64,000 nucleotides of DNA from Actinomyces minihominis (GTDB taxonomy: Bacteria; Actinomycetota; Actinomycetes; Actinomycetales; Actinomycetaceae): NCBI RefSeq assembly GCF_900187855.1, contig NZ_FYEG01000001.1, forward strand, positions 248,001 to 312,000, given 5' to 3'. Under the pieces are notes generated by a model. The model was not told the origin of the DNA, ran no database searches, and worked only from the letters and a program-made list of their open reading frames with translations. Shown in pieces: positions 20,860 through 28,604 of this stretch; position 1 is the stretch's first letter; each line of letters opens with the position of its first letter. The translations under genes were made by a program, and so were the position numbers.

Positions 20860-21812
20860 CCTTCGCTGTAGATCGTCCTGGTCCGCCACCCCTCGGGTAG
20901 CTTGAAAAGGTACTTCACCTCGGGCTGTGGCCCGTTGAACCCCTCCCCCTCCAGCTCCGGGTAGACGGTGCCGAACTCGAAGTGCCAGGGTTCTTCACGG
21001 GAGGTCGCAAACGCCTCGTGGGTGGGGTTGCGCCAGCCGTAGCTGGGAGCATTTTCAACCAGCCACTTCACCTCGGGAAGGTCGTAGGAGGTGTAGTTGT
21101 CGATATCGAAGTCCACAGCCAAGCCCCAACTGTGGTTGGAAGCCCCCGGAAGTGTCGTCATAGTTGGTGAGTTCTGGTGAACCAACTGCTGCTGCTCGAA
21201 GCTTCGATAGCCACTCTGCACCGGAAGGTTCCTACCGAACTCTGCGTTGAAGGCCTCATTGAGTCGGACCAGGTTCGGCAGGGCGACGCAGAGGACGCGA
21301 TACTCGTATCGGTTGGGCCACGGAACCGGACAGAGCATCTCGTCGGGGATTCGCCCATTCTCGAGGTCGGAGAGATCCGGTAGCGAAGCTGCGAGGCGCC
21401 GGTCGCTCTCCACCCTAAAGGTGGGCCCGGCCCCGGCTTCAAGCAGCTCGTTCAGCTCCCCATCCGTCAGATCAGCCGGGTCGACTGAACTCTCGCCGAG
21501 GAGGGCGATCCTGCGCGGTGCCGGCAGGCTGGCAAGGAAGGCCTCAACATCCTCTTCAAAGCGTTTCTGAGCTGCTGCCTTTTGTGAGCGTAGGGCCTCC
21601 TGCGCCGAAGTCGTCTCCCTCGCCACATAATCGGGCTCAGGCTCCATGCTCGTGCCCCGGACTACCGGGACGCTGAGGAGGGCTGCGACAGCCACAGCGG
21701 CGGTCCCAACCAGCAGGCCACGTTGCGCCCAAGACGAGCGTCCTCTTCGGAACCGCCCCCTGGACCCGGCGTGTGCCGGGGAGGGGTGTGGTTCTCCGAA
21801 GAGGCGAGCCAC
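20856..21812 (-). CDS. D-alanyl-D-alanine carboxypeptidase, VanY/M15 family
   Basis: This zinc peptidase would trim the terminal D-Ala of peptidoglycan stem peptides outside the membrane. An arginine-rich N-terminus and one hydrophobic anchor (about residues 33-48) are followed by a linker and the M15 domain. The metal and catalytic residues appear in SNHSWGLAVDF and WHFEFG, with an upstream QSGYRSFEQQ motif. The start is GTG 21812 with AGGA nine bases upstream. It lies just upstream of the cell-wall-unrelated argF by strand order (argF precedes it by four bases), so the two are probably co-transcribed. Confidence 0.9.
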   Translation of the reverse strand: MARLFGEPHPSPAHAGSRGRFRRGRSSWAQRGLLVGTAAVAVAALLSVPVVRGTSMEPEPDYVARETTSAQEALRSQKAAAQKRFEEDVEAFLASLPAPRRIALLGESSVDPADLTDGELNELLEAGAGPTFRVESDRRLAASLPDLSDLENGRIPDEMLCPVPWPNRYEYRVLCVALPNLVRLNEAFNAEFGRNLPVQSGYRSFEQQQLVHQNSPTMTTLPGASNHSWGLAVDFDIDNYTSYDLPEVKWLVENAPSYGWRNPTHEAFATSREEPWHFEFGTVYPELEGEGFNGPQPEVKYLFKLPEGWRTRTIYSEG

Positions 21813-21816
21813 GGGA

Positions 21817-22830
21817 CTAGATCCTGCCTAGAGAGCGGACCATGGCCGCCTTGATGGTGTGCAGACGGTTCTCAGCCTGGTCGAAAACCACGGAACGTGG
21901 GCCGGAGAAGACCTCATCGGAGACCTCGATCCCATCCAGTCCATACTCTTCAAAAATCTGCTGTCCCACGGTGGTGTTGAGGTCGTGGAAGGCGGGCAGA
22001 CAGTGCATGAACTTGGCGTTGCCGCCCGCCAGCTCCATCAGGTTTTCATCAACCCTGTAGGGCATGAGCGCCTCGATGCGCTGCGCCCACACCTCCTTCG
22101 CCTCCCCCATCGAAACCCAGACGTCGGCGTGGACAAAGTCGGATCCGACCACGGCTTCGATGTCGTCCGTGACGGTCACCTTCGCCCCGGTCTGCTCAGC
22201 AACAGCTTTCGCGGCCTCAATCACCTCGTCCTCGGGCCAAAGCTCTTTCGGAGCCACAATTCGTACGTCGCAACCCAGCATGGCGCCGTTGATGAGAAGG
22301 GACCGCCCCATGTTGTAGCGGGCATCGCCAACGAATGAGTAGGTGATATCTGAGAAAGAGCGTCCCGGGGAGTGCTCCAGCATCGTCAGTGAGTCGGCCA
22401 GCATCTGGGTGGGGTGCCAGTCGGCCGTCAGCCCGTTCCACACCGGAACCCCGGAGTCCCGCGCCAGGATTTCAACGTTGTTCTGCTCTGAACCACGAAA
22501 CTCGATGGCGTCGTAGAAGCGGCCGAGGACGTGCGCTGTGTCCGAGATCGACTCTTTGTGACCCATCTGGGAACTCTGCGGATCGAGGTAGGTGGTCGCA
22601 GCCCCCTGGTCGGCAGCCGCCACCTCAAACGCACACCTCGTCCTCGTCGAAGTCTTCTCAAATATGAGGACAATATTGCGCCCCCTGAGGTACTGCTGCT
22701 CGGTTCCGCTCTTCTTCTGCTGCTTGAGAATCGCCGAGAGTTCGATGAGGGCGAGCCAGTCCTCCGGAGTTTCATCCAGTTCCTTGAGGAGGTGGCTTCC
22801 GGGCTTGAGATACGCGGTGATGTCGGTCAT
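21817..22830 (-). CDS. argF: Ornithine carbamoyltransferase
   Basis: This enzyme makes citrulline and phosphate from ornithine and carbamoyl phosphate, or runs the reverse in arginine catabolism. The carbamoyl-phosphate site STRTR is near residue 60, with HPTQ near residue 140 and HCLPA near residue 270. The 337-residue length and the [12 protein letters not shown] region resemble ArcB/ArgI-type enzymes. No other arginine gene is nearby, so biosynthetic and catabolic roles cannot be separated. The start is probably leaderless. Confidence 0.95.
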   Translation of the reverse strand: MTDITAYLKPGSHLLKELDETPEDWLALIELSAILKQQKKSGTEQQYLRGRNIVLIFEKTSTRTRCAFEVAAADQGAATTYLDPQSSQMGHKESISDTAHVLGRFYDAIEFRGSEQNNVEILARDSGVPVWNGLTADWHPTQMLADSLTMLEHSPGRSFSDITYSFVGDARYNMGRSLLINGAMLGCDVRIVAPKELWPEDEVIEAAKAVAEQTGAKVTVTDDIEAVVGSDFVHADVWVSMGEAKEVWAQRIEALMPYRVDENLMELAGGNAKFMHCLPAFHDLNTTVGQQIFEEYGLDGIEVSDEVFSGPRSVVFDQAENRLHTIKAAMVRSLGRI

Positions 22831-22836
22831 GTCGGT

Positions 22837-22853
22837 ATCCTACGGGCTATCGT
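22837..22853. promoter_or_regulatory. Divergent -10 boxes for argF and menB
   Basis: On the minus strand TAGGAT (22842-22837) lies exactly six bases before the argF ATG. On the plus strand TATCGT (22848-22853) lies exactly six bases before the menB GTG. The whole divergent intergenic region is 29 bases. Neither gene has a usable ribosome site, which fits leaderless transcription in both directions. Confidence 0.5.
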
Positions 22854-22859
22854 TACGAG

Positions 22860-23834
22860 GTGAGCTCTTTAGATTTTGTTTCAGACACGTTTGACCCCTC
22901 CCGCTGGAAAGTGGTTCCCGGCTTCGATTTCACGGACATCACCTACCACCGTGGCGTCTCCCGGGGTGACGAGGACGGAGCACCCGTCGGGACCCTGCTC
23001 CCCTGGGTTCGGGTTGCTTTTGACCGCCCTGAGGTTCGCAATGCCTTCCGCCCCCAAACGGTTGACGAACTCCTCATCGCCCTCGACGACGCCCGCACGA
23101 ACGCCGAGGTCGCAGCGGTCATTCTCACCGGAAACGGACCCTCTGCAAAGGATGGTGGTTACGCCTTCTCCTCGGGGGGAGACCAGCGTGTCCGAGGCCG
23201 TGATGGATATCGTTACACCGTCCAGGTTCCGAAGGAAGGCCAGGTCAGTGAGACCTCCTCTGCCTCGGCCAAAGCCGCTGCCGGACGCCTGCACATCCTT
23301 GAGGTGCAGCGCCTGATCCGCACCATGCCGAAGGTTGTCATCGCGGCTGTTAACGGCTGGGCGGCGGGCGGCGGACACTCGCTCAACGTCATCTGCGACC
23401 TCTCGGTGGCCTCCAGGCAAAATGCGAGATTCAAGCAGACCGATGCAGATGTCGGCTCTTTTGACGCCGGTTACGGGTCGGCCCTGCTGGCCCGCCAGGT
23501 CGGTGATCGGCGGGCCCGGGAAATCTTCTTCCTGGCCCGGACCTACACCGCGGAGCAGGCGGAAGCGTGGGGCGCCGTCAACGAAGCCGTTGACCATGAT
23601 CAACTCGAAGAGGTTGCCATCTCTTACGCCCGCTCTATTGCGGGTAAATCACCACAGGCGATCCGCATGCTCAAGTTTGCCTTCAACCTGGCCGACGATG
23701 GTCTGGCTGGCCAGCAGCTCTTCGCTGGTGAGGCCACCCGCCTTGCCTACATGACCGATGAGGCTCGTGAAGGCCGCGACTCTTTCCTGGAGCGGCGCGA
23801 TCCCAACTGGTCCGAGTTCCCCTACTACTACTAG
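22860..23834 (+). CDS. menB: 1,4-Dihydroxy-2-naphthoyl-CoA synthase
   Basis: This crotonase-family enzyme cyclises o-succinylbenzoyl-CoA in menaquinone synthesis. The oxyanion-hole regions SSGGDQRVRG and NGWAAGGGHSL are present, as is the catalytic Asp loop DADVGSFDAGYGSA that is specific to MenB. The 324-residue length includes the N-terminal extension usual for actinobacterial MenB. The start is GTG 22860. Its stop codon lies in a hairpin shared with the convergent L,D-transpeptidase gene. Confidence 0.96.
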   Translation: MSSLDFVSDTFDPSRWKVVPGFDFTDITYHRGVSRGDEDGAPVGTLLPWVRVAFDRPEVRNAFRPQTVDELLIALDDARTNAEVAAVILTGNGPSAKDGGYAFSSGGDQRVRGRDGYRYTVQVPKEGQVSETSSASAKAAAGRLHILEVQRLIRTMPKVVIAAVNGWAAGGGHSLNVICDLSVASRQNARFKQTDADVGSFDAGYGSALLARQVGDRRAREIFFLARTYTAEQAEAWGAVNEAVDHDQLEEVAISYARSIAGKSPQAIRMLKFAFNLADDGLAGQQLFAGEATRLAYMTDEAREGRDSFLERRDPNWSEFPYYY

Positions 23835-23849
23835 GTCCGACCTAGTAGT
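23827..23849. terminator. Bidirectional hairpin containing two convergent stop codons
   Basis: A perfect 10-base inverted repeat ACTACTAGGT / ACCTAGTAGT with a CCG loop holds the menB TAG (23832-23834) in one arm and the L,D-transpeptidase stop (23844-23842) in the other. There is no T-run on either side. It would act as a terminator or a 3'-end block for both transcripts. Confidence 0.6.
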
Positions 23850-25278
23850 GGCTGAGTACCTTGGTGCCAACCGAGGCCCAGTCGTAAAGGCTTTTAGCGG
23901 AGTCCACCGGCATGTTGACACAACCGTGTGATCCCGCGGCCCCTGCGTCGTAACCGAACGAGGAGCGCCAGTAGGCACCGTGGGTTGCATAGCCGCCGTG
24001 GAAGTAGAGGATCCACGGAACATTGGGCGTCTCGTACTTGGTTCCATCGACATTGTCACCACGCATTGTCTGGGTTGGTACCTTCGCCCACACGCTGTAC
24101 TCGCCCGTGACCGTCGGGGTCAGGGGAGCACCTGCCACCATCGGTGACTGCAACACCGGCGTGGCGCCCTCGTAGGCGGTCACGGTGTAGTTAGAGAGGT
24201 TGATGTCGATCCACTTTTCACCGGGAGCAGCGGCATAGGAGAGGTTCTCTGCACCATCTGCAATGAGGCGGTCCTGGACGGGACGCTCTTCCGTCTCGTA
24301 CTCCACCACCCCGATAAACGGGGCGGGAGCCTCAACTGTGGCCAAAATAGCCGTGGTCAACGCCTCCGCGTTGTTCGCAGCAAACCCATCGGTTCCCTCA
24401 CGCGAAACTGAGAGGACACGGCCCGCAGCAGTCACATTCTGCACCTTGGGTTCCGGTTCAACATTGGTCTCTGCGGAGTGCTCCTCTACCCAGGCCCTCA
24501 CCAGTCCCTGGTCCAGTGACATCCCCACCGGATCGACGTCCTCGTTGAAAACAACCCACTTTGCCTTAGTCTCTACATCGGCCGTGTGGGAGACCCCAAG
24601 GCGATCCAACAGTGAGACCTCTATGTTGAGCCACTGGTTTGCCCGGTCCGCGGAAGCACGCGCCGCCTCGGAGTCGAAGTCCGGAACCACCTCTTCGAGG
24701 ACGACTGTGACAGGTTCAAAGTTGAGTACGGTTCCAGCCTCACCAAGGCTCTGTGCTAGGGCCTGCGTGTCTATGGTGTAGCCGGGCTTCGCATCCTGTG
24801 CCACGAAGACCAGGTTCTCAGTGTCAAACTGAACGGCACCGTTGGTGGCATCCGTGAGCCCATCACCTTCGATTGTCCCCGCAAACTCCGCGACCTTCGC
24901 CTCGTCGACCGTGACAACAGGAGTGATGTCACGACTTTCGAAAAGGGCTGTCATCCGGGTAAAGAAACCACTGTTGGCTGAAAATGCCTGCGCCACGGTC
25001 TTGTCGACATCGACGGTCACCCCGGCCTCAGCAAGCGTCACCTCAACCGGTTCAACATCGCCCTCGACCACGATCAGCTGATCCGAGACCTGCCGCAGGT
25101 TCTCTGCCACCTGGTCGCGAGTCAGACCGGAAATGGACTCACCCGCGACCCTTGTCTCAGGCAGTCCGTGGCTGCCGTAGAAGGTAGAGACGCCGGCGAA
25201 GATCGCAACCGCGATAGCGAGCAGTCCGAGGACGCTCGCAGTAATGACCTTGGGCTTGGAATCAAACAGCTTCTTCAT
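23842..25278 (-). CDS. L,D-transpeptidase (YkuD) with putative peptidoglycan-binding domains
   Basis: This exported enzyme would form 3-3 peptidoglycan cross-links or attach proteins to the wall. It has an N-terminal signal anchor (about residues 13-30), then a long region with repeated beta-rich segments resembling PG_binding_4 domains. The C-terminal YkuD domain follows (about 350-478), with HGGYATHG and the catalytic SHGCVNM. The length (478 aa) is normal for this actinobacterial type. TAGAAT lies seven bases before the ATG, so the transcript may be leaderless. Confidence 0.94.
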   Translation of the reverse strand: MKKLFDSKPKVITASVLGLLAIAVAIFAGVSTFYGSHGLPETRVAGESISGLTRDQVAENLRQVSDQLIVVEGDVEPVEVTLAEAGVTVDVDKTVAQAFSANSGFFTRMTALFESRDITPVVTVDEAKVAEFAGTIEGDGLTDATNGAVQFDTENLVFVAQDAKPGYTIDTQALAQSLGEAGTVLNFEPVTVVLEEVVPDFDSEAARASADRANQWLNIEVSLLDRLGVSHTADVETKAKWVVFNEDVDPVGMSLDQGLVRAWVEEHSAETNVEPEPKVQNVTAAGRVLSVSREGTDGFAANNAEALTTAILATVEAPAPFIGVVEYETEERPVQDRLIADGAENLSYAAAPGEKWIDINLSNYTVTAYEGATPVLQSPMVAGAPLTPTVTGEYSVWAKVPTQTMRGDNVDGTKYETPNVPWILYFHGGYATHGAYWRSSFGYDAGAAGSHGCVNMPVDSAKSLYDWASVGTKVLSHY

Positions 25279-25285
25279 CTCTTAC

Positions 25286-25291
25286 ATTCTA
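25286..25291 (-). promoter_or_regulatory. -10 box of the L,D-transpeptidase gene
   Basis: TAGAAT on the minus strand ends seven bases before the ATG at 25278. There is no ribosome site between them except a weak AAGAG. This fits a leaderless or one-base-leader transcript. Confidence 0.45.
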
Positions 25292-25387
25292 CGATTTCGC
25301 ACTTTTGTCTGGGATACCGGCTTGGTGACGAAGACACTTCATGCCCCTCGTCATCGATTCGCCTTCATCGCACTAGGCTGAATCACC

Positions 25388-26593
25388 ATGGGCATTACCT
25401 TCGTCGCGGCGTCCGACCGCTCAGCTGCCGCAGCCGAGCTAACGAACTACCTCCTGCACGGCCACACCGGCCTGGCAGTCCTCGGAGATAATGACCGTTC
25501 CTCGGTACAGCGTATCGTCGAGGCCGAAGGTTCGGACCGCCGGTTTTCCAGCGATCCGTCACACTCGCTGATCGTTGCAACCTCCGGCTCCACCGGGGGT
25601 TCCCCCCACCTGGTTTGCCTGAGCAAGGAAGCCCTCATCGCCAGCGCCAATGCCACCCACGACTTCCTCGGTGGTCCGGGACGCTGGCTGAGCGCCCTCC
25701 CCCTGCAGCACATTGCGGGGATGCAAACCGTCCTCCGCTCCGCGCTTAGTGGCCACGCACCCTACCTGCATGAGGGGGAACACTTCGCGGCGCCAGACTT
25801 CCTAGCCAGTGTTGCCCGGGCCCGCGCCACCACCGACTCGGGCGTTCCGCTCTACACCTCCCTGGTATCACCGCAGTTGGCCGCATGCCTCGACCTCAAC
25901 CCAGAGGTGCTGAGCCAGCTGGACGCGATACTTGTCGGCGGCGGTTTCATTGATCCCACACTGCTGGAGAGGGCCCGCCACGCCGGCATCAATGTCATCA
26001 CCACCTACGGTATGACCGAAACCGCCGGTGGCTGCGTTTATAACGGCTTCCCCCTGAGCGGAGCAGAGGTGAAAGCATCTGACAACGGCACCCTTCTTAT
26101 TTCCGGACCGATGGTGATGAATGGTTACCTCGATCAACCTTCCCCCCTTCTTGAAGAGAACGGGCGGACCTGGTTCGTCACCTCTGACCTGGGTGTCATT
26201 GGTGGGGACGGACGCATAAGCCTCACTGGAAGAACGGACGACATCGTCAACACCGGCGGGGTCAAGGTCAACCTGCGCGACATTGAAGAGCACTCAGCGA
26301 AGGTTTCGGGACTGCGTTCTCACGTCCTCAGCCTCACCGATCCCACCTGGGGCCAGACCGTGGCACTGCTGCTGGAAGATCCCCGGGCTGATTCCATTTC
26401 AACAGCGCAGATTGAGAGCCGCGCCCAGGCGGTTCGGGAGGGTGTTCGGGATGCGTTAGGCCCCGCCTCTGCCCCCAGGGTGGTGAGCATCACCACCGCG
26501 ATCCCCTCCACGGCCCTCGGCAAAGTGGATCGCGTCGCAGCCCGGACGTTGATGGAGTCCCTGATTGGCCAAGGTCGGGCCTGGCGGCGTTAG
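25388..26593 (+). CDS. menE: o-Succinylbenzoate-CoA ligase
   Basis: This AMP-forming ligase activates o-succinylbenzoate with CoA for MenB. The P-loop is TSGSTGGSP near residue 60, followed by YGMTETAGG near residue 207 and TGRTDDIVNTGGVKVN near residue 285. At 401 residues it is short for the superfamily but normal for actinobacterial MenE, whose N-terminal domain is reduced. TAGGCT lies eight bases before the ATG. The gene is followed eight bases later by menA. Confidence 0.93.
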   Translation: MGITFVAASDRSAAAAELTNYLLHGHTGLAVLGDNDRSSVQRIVEAEGSDRRFSSDPSHSLIVATSGSTGGSPHLVCLSKEALIASANATHDFLGGPGRWLSALPLQHIAGMQTVLRSALSGHAPYLHEGEHFAAPDFLASVARARATTDSGVPLYTSLVSPQLAACLDLNPEVLSQLDAILVGGGFIDPTLLERARHAGINVITTYGMTETAGGCVYNGFPLSGAEVKASDNGTLLISGPMVMNGYLDQPSPLLEENGRTWFVTSDLGVIGGDGRISLTGRTDDIVNTGGVKVNLRDIEEHSAKVSGLRSHVLSLTDPTWGQTVALLLEDPRADSISTAQIESRAQAVREGVRDALGPASAPRVVSITTAIPSTALGKVDRVAARTLMESLIGQGRAWRR

Positions 26594-26601
26594 ATAGGCC
26601 C

Positions 26602-27504
26602 ATGGCAACACCAAAAGACTGGCTGGAAGGCGCGCGCCTGCGCACCCTACCCGCAGCGGCCGCACCCGTCCTCGTCGGGGCCGGAGCTGCCATTCACCTC
26701 GGATCCTTTTCCGCAGTCCGCTCGCTCCTCGCCCTTGGCGTGGCCCTTGCGCTGCAAATCGGAGTCAACCTTGCCAACGACTACTCGGACGGGATTCGGG
26801 GAACAGACGAGGTTCGGGTGGGACCCACCAGACTGACCGCTAGCGGATTGGTTTCTCCCCGTCGAGTGCTCGCATGGGCGCTGGCATGCTTCGGTCTGGC
26901 GGCCCTCCTCGGCCTCATCCTCATTGTCCTCTCGGGACACTGGTGGCTACTGGCCGTCGGTGCCGCCTCCGTTGGTGCCGCGTGGTTTTACACCGGAGGA
27001 CGCCGTCCCTACGGTTACGCCGGGGTGGGACTGTCCGAACTGTTCGTCCTGGTTTTCTTCGGCCTGGTGGCAACCGGCGGAACCGTCTACGTTCAGACCA
27101 CGAACCTGCCCTGGTGGGTGTGGACCGGTGCGACCGGGATCGGCCTCATCTCGGTGGCACTGCTGATGATCAACAACATTCGGGACATTCCCACCGACAT
27201 TAAGGTCGGGAAAATCACCGCCGCCGTGCGCATGGGTGACTCGGTGTCACGGGGGGTCTATGTTGCCCTGGCTGGTGCCGGTGTCATCCTCGGCTCCATC
27301 ACGGTGCTCGGAGCAGGAAGCTCACTCTGGTGGATCGCGACGCTGCTGCTTCTCATCCTCGCTTTCCCCGGTGTACGTGCAGTCATGACGGGCGCTTCGG
27401 GCCGGGAACTGCTCGGGGCACTTCGCAACACGGGACTCTCCGCCCTCGGCTACGGGGTGGTAGTAGGCACCCTTCTGGCACTCACCTCGGCTCTGGCGGC
27501 CTAA
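26602..27504 (+). CDS. menA: 1,4-Dihydroxy-2-naphthoate polyprenyltransferase
   Basis: This integral membrane UbiA-family enzyme attaches the isoprenoid chain to dihydroxynaphthoate. The first diphosphate/Mg motif is NLANDYSDGIRGTD near residue 55, and the second is NNIRDIPTD near residue 191. Eight or nine hydrophobic helices span the 300 residues. The conserved RVGPTRLTASG follows the first motif, as expected for MenA. It forms a short operon with menE. Confidence 0.96.
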   Translation: MATPKDWLEGARLRTLPAAAAPVLVGAGAAIHLGSFSAVRSLLALGVALALQIGVNLANDYSDGIRGTDEVRVGPTRLTASGLVSPRRVLAWALACFGLAALLGLILIVLSGHWWLLAVGAASVGAAWFYTGGRRPYGYAGVGLSELFVLVFFGLVATGGTVYVQTTNLPWWVWTGATGIGLISVALLMINNIRDIPTDIKVGKITAAVRMGDSVSRGVYVALAGAGVILGSITVLGAGSSLWWIATLLLLILAFPGVRAVMTGASGRELLGALRNTGLSALGYGVVVGTLLALTSALAA

Positions 27505-27509
27505 ACGCC

Positions 27510-27515
27510 TAGAGT
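27510..27515 (+). promoter_or_regulatory. -10 box of the PLDc_N-like gene
   Basis: TAGAGT lies exactly six bases before the ATG at 27522, which suggests a leaderless transcript independent of menA. Confidence 0.45.
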
Positions 27516-27521
27516 GGAACA

Positions 27522-27926
27522 ATGGGACGCATTATTCTTCTGGTACTCGCGATTGCGGTAACGATCTACGCGATCTTCGATTGGATCGCGCGCTCCCGCA
27601 CGTGGACGCCCGGCCGTGTCAACCGCTGGGTCTGGCTTGCGATCATCGTCCTCATTCCCATCATCGGGCCTCTGTCCTGGATGATCACGGGCTGGGTAAC
27701 AAGGGCTGAACAGTCGATCTACGGCGAAGCTCCGCAAGGGGAACCACGCCCCTCACGTCCTGACGATGATCCAGACGCCATCTCGGATCTGGCTGATCGA
27801 ATCGCCCGGCGTCAGAAACGCACCCGTCCTCGCCCCGAAGAGAAGGGCACTTCCGATCCTCACACGGAAGAGGGCGACAGCAACGGAGAAGATCCGCAGC
27901 CGCCACCCTCGACGCCCCCTGCCTAG
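27522..27926 (+). CDS. PLDc_N domain-containing membrane protein
   Basis: This 134-residue protein has two hydrophobic helices (about 4-22 and 36-58) with the pattern of the phospholipase D nuclease N-terminal domain, including the PIIGPLSW turn between them. No catalytic HKD domain follows. The C-terminal 70 residues are hydrophilic, acidic and proline-rich. Such stand-alone proteins are common in actinobacteria next to menA or cytochrome genes, and their role is unknown. Its stop overlaps the convergent phosphatase stop in CTAG. Confidence 0.8.
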   Translation: MGRIILLVLAIAVTIYAIFDWIARSRTWTPGRVNRWVWLAIIVLIPIIGPLSWMITGWVTRAEQSIYGEAPQGEPRPSRPDDDPDAISDLADRIARRQKRTRPRPEEKGTSDPHTEEGDSNGEDPQPPPSTPPA

Positions 27927-28591
27927 CGGGCCACCTGGGCCTGGGAGGAACCCGGGCTCATATCGTGGGCCCGCAGCAGCAGCTCGGCAGCTGGCTCTGC
28001 GTACTTCCACCCCACCAGCTGGTCGCCCTCGAACGTCAACGATGTGACCGAGGCCAGCGAACACTCCCGCCAAAGCGGGTTGTGGGACAGTGGCTTGCGG
28101 TCCAGGAACCTCTGGACCGTCACCACCGGCAGCTGGTGAGAGACCAGCAGGGCTTCATGTCCCCGCGCCTCATGAACCGCTGAAGCCACGGCCCCACTCA
28201 TGCGCTGCAGGATCTCCCGGTACGGTTCGCCCCACGACGGCTCATGAAGGCGCGTGTAATACTTCCAGTTTCTCGGGTGGGCGAGGGCCCAGCGGTTCTT
28301 GTTGATCTGCATGCCCTCGAAGTAGGACCCCGCCTCAACCAGCCGAGCATCAGCTTCGACCCTGAGCCCGTAGGCACGAGCTGTCGGCAGGGCCGTCTCT
28401 TGGGCTCGCTTCAGGGGCGAGGCAATCACATGGGTGATGTCAGCACCCTCAGCTACCAGGTAGTCAGCAACGACCTGGGCCATCTCTTTGCCCAGTGGGG
28501 TCAGACCAAAACCCTGCAGGCGTCCGTAGAGCACCCCCTCGGGGTTGTCGACCTCTCCGTGTCGCATAAGGTGAATGGTTGTCACGGTCAT
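27923..28591 (-). CDS. Histidine phosphatase family protein (phosphoglycerate mutase-like)
   Basis: This cytosolic phosphatase has the phosphohistidine motif MRHGEVDN near residue 9 and the second catalytic histidine in LLVSHQLPV near residue 154. The substrate is not clear. Relatives act on phosphosugars, nucleotides or acyl phosphates. The ATG at 28591 leaves a 13-base gap after the alpha-glucosidase gene; an upstream in-frame start would overlap that gene. The 222-residue length is normal. Confidence 0.87.
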   Translation of the reverse strand: MTVTTIHLMRHGEVDNPEGVLYGRLQGFGLTPLGKEMAQVVADYLVAEGADITHVIASPLKRAQETALPTARAYGLRVEADARLVEAGSYFEGMQINKNRWALAHPRNWKYYTRLHEPSWGEPYREILQRMSGAVASAVHEARGHEALLVSHQLPVVTVQRFLDRKPLSHNPLWRECSLASVTSLTFEGDQLVGWKYAEPAAELLLRAHDMSPGSSQAQVAR

Positions 28592-28604
28592 GGTGATCAG
28601 CCTG

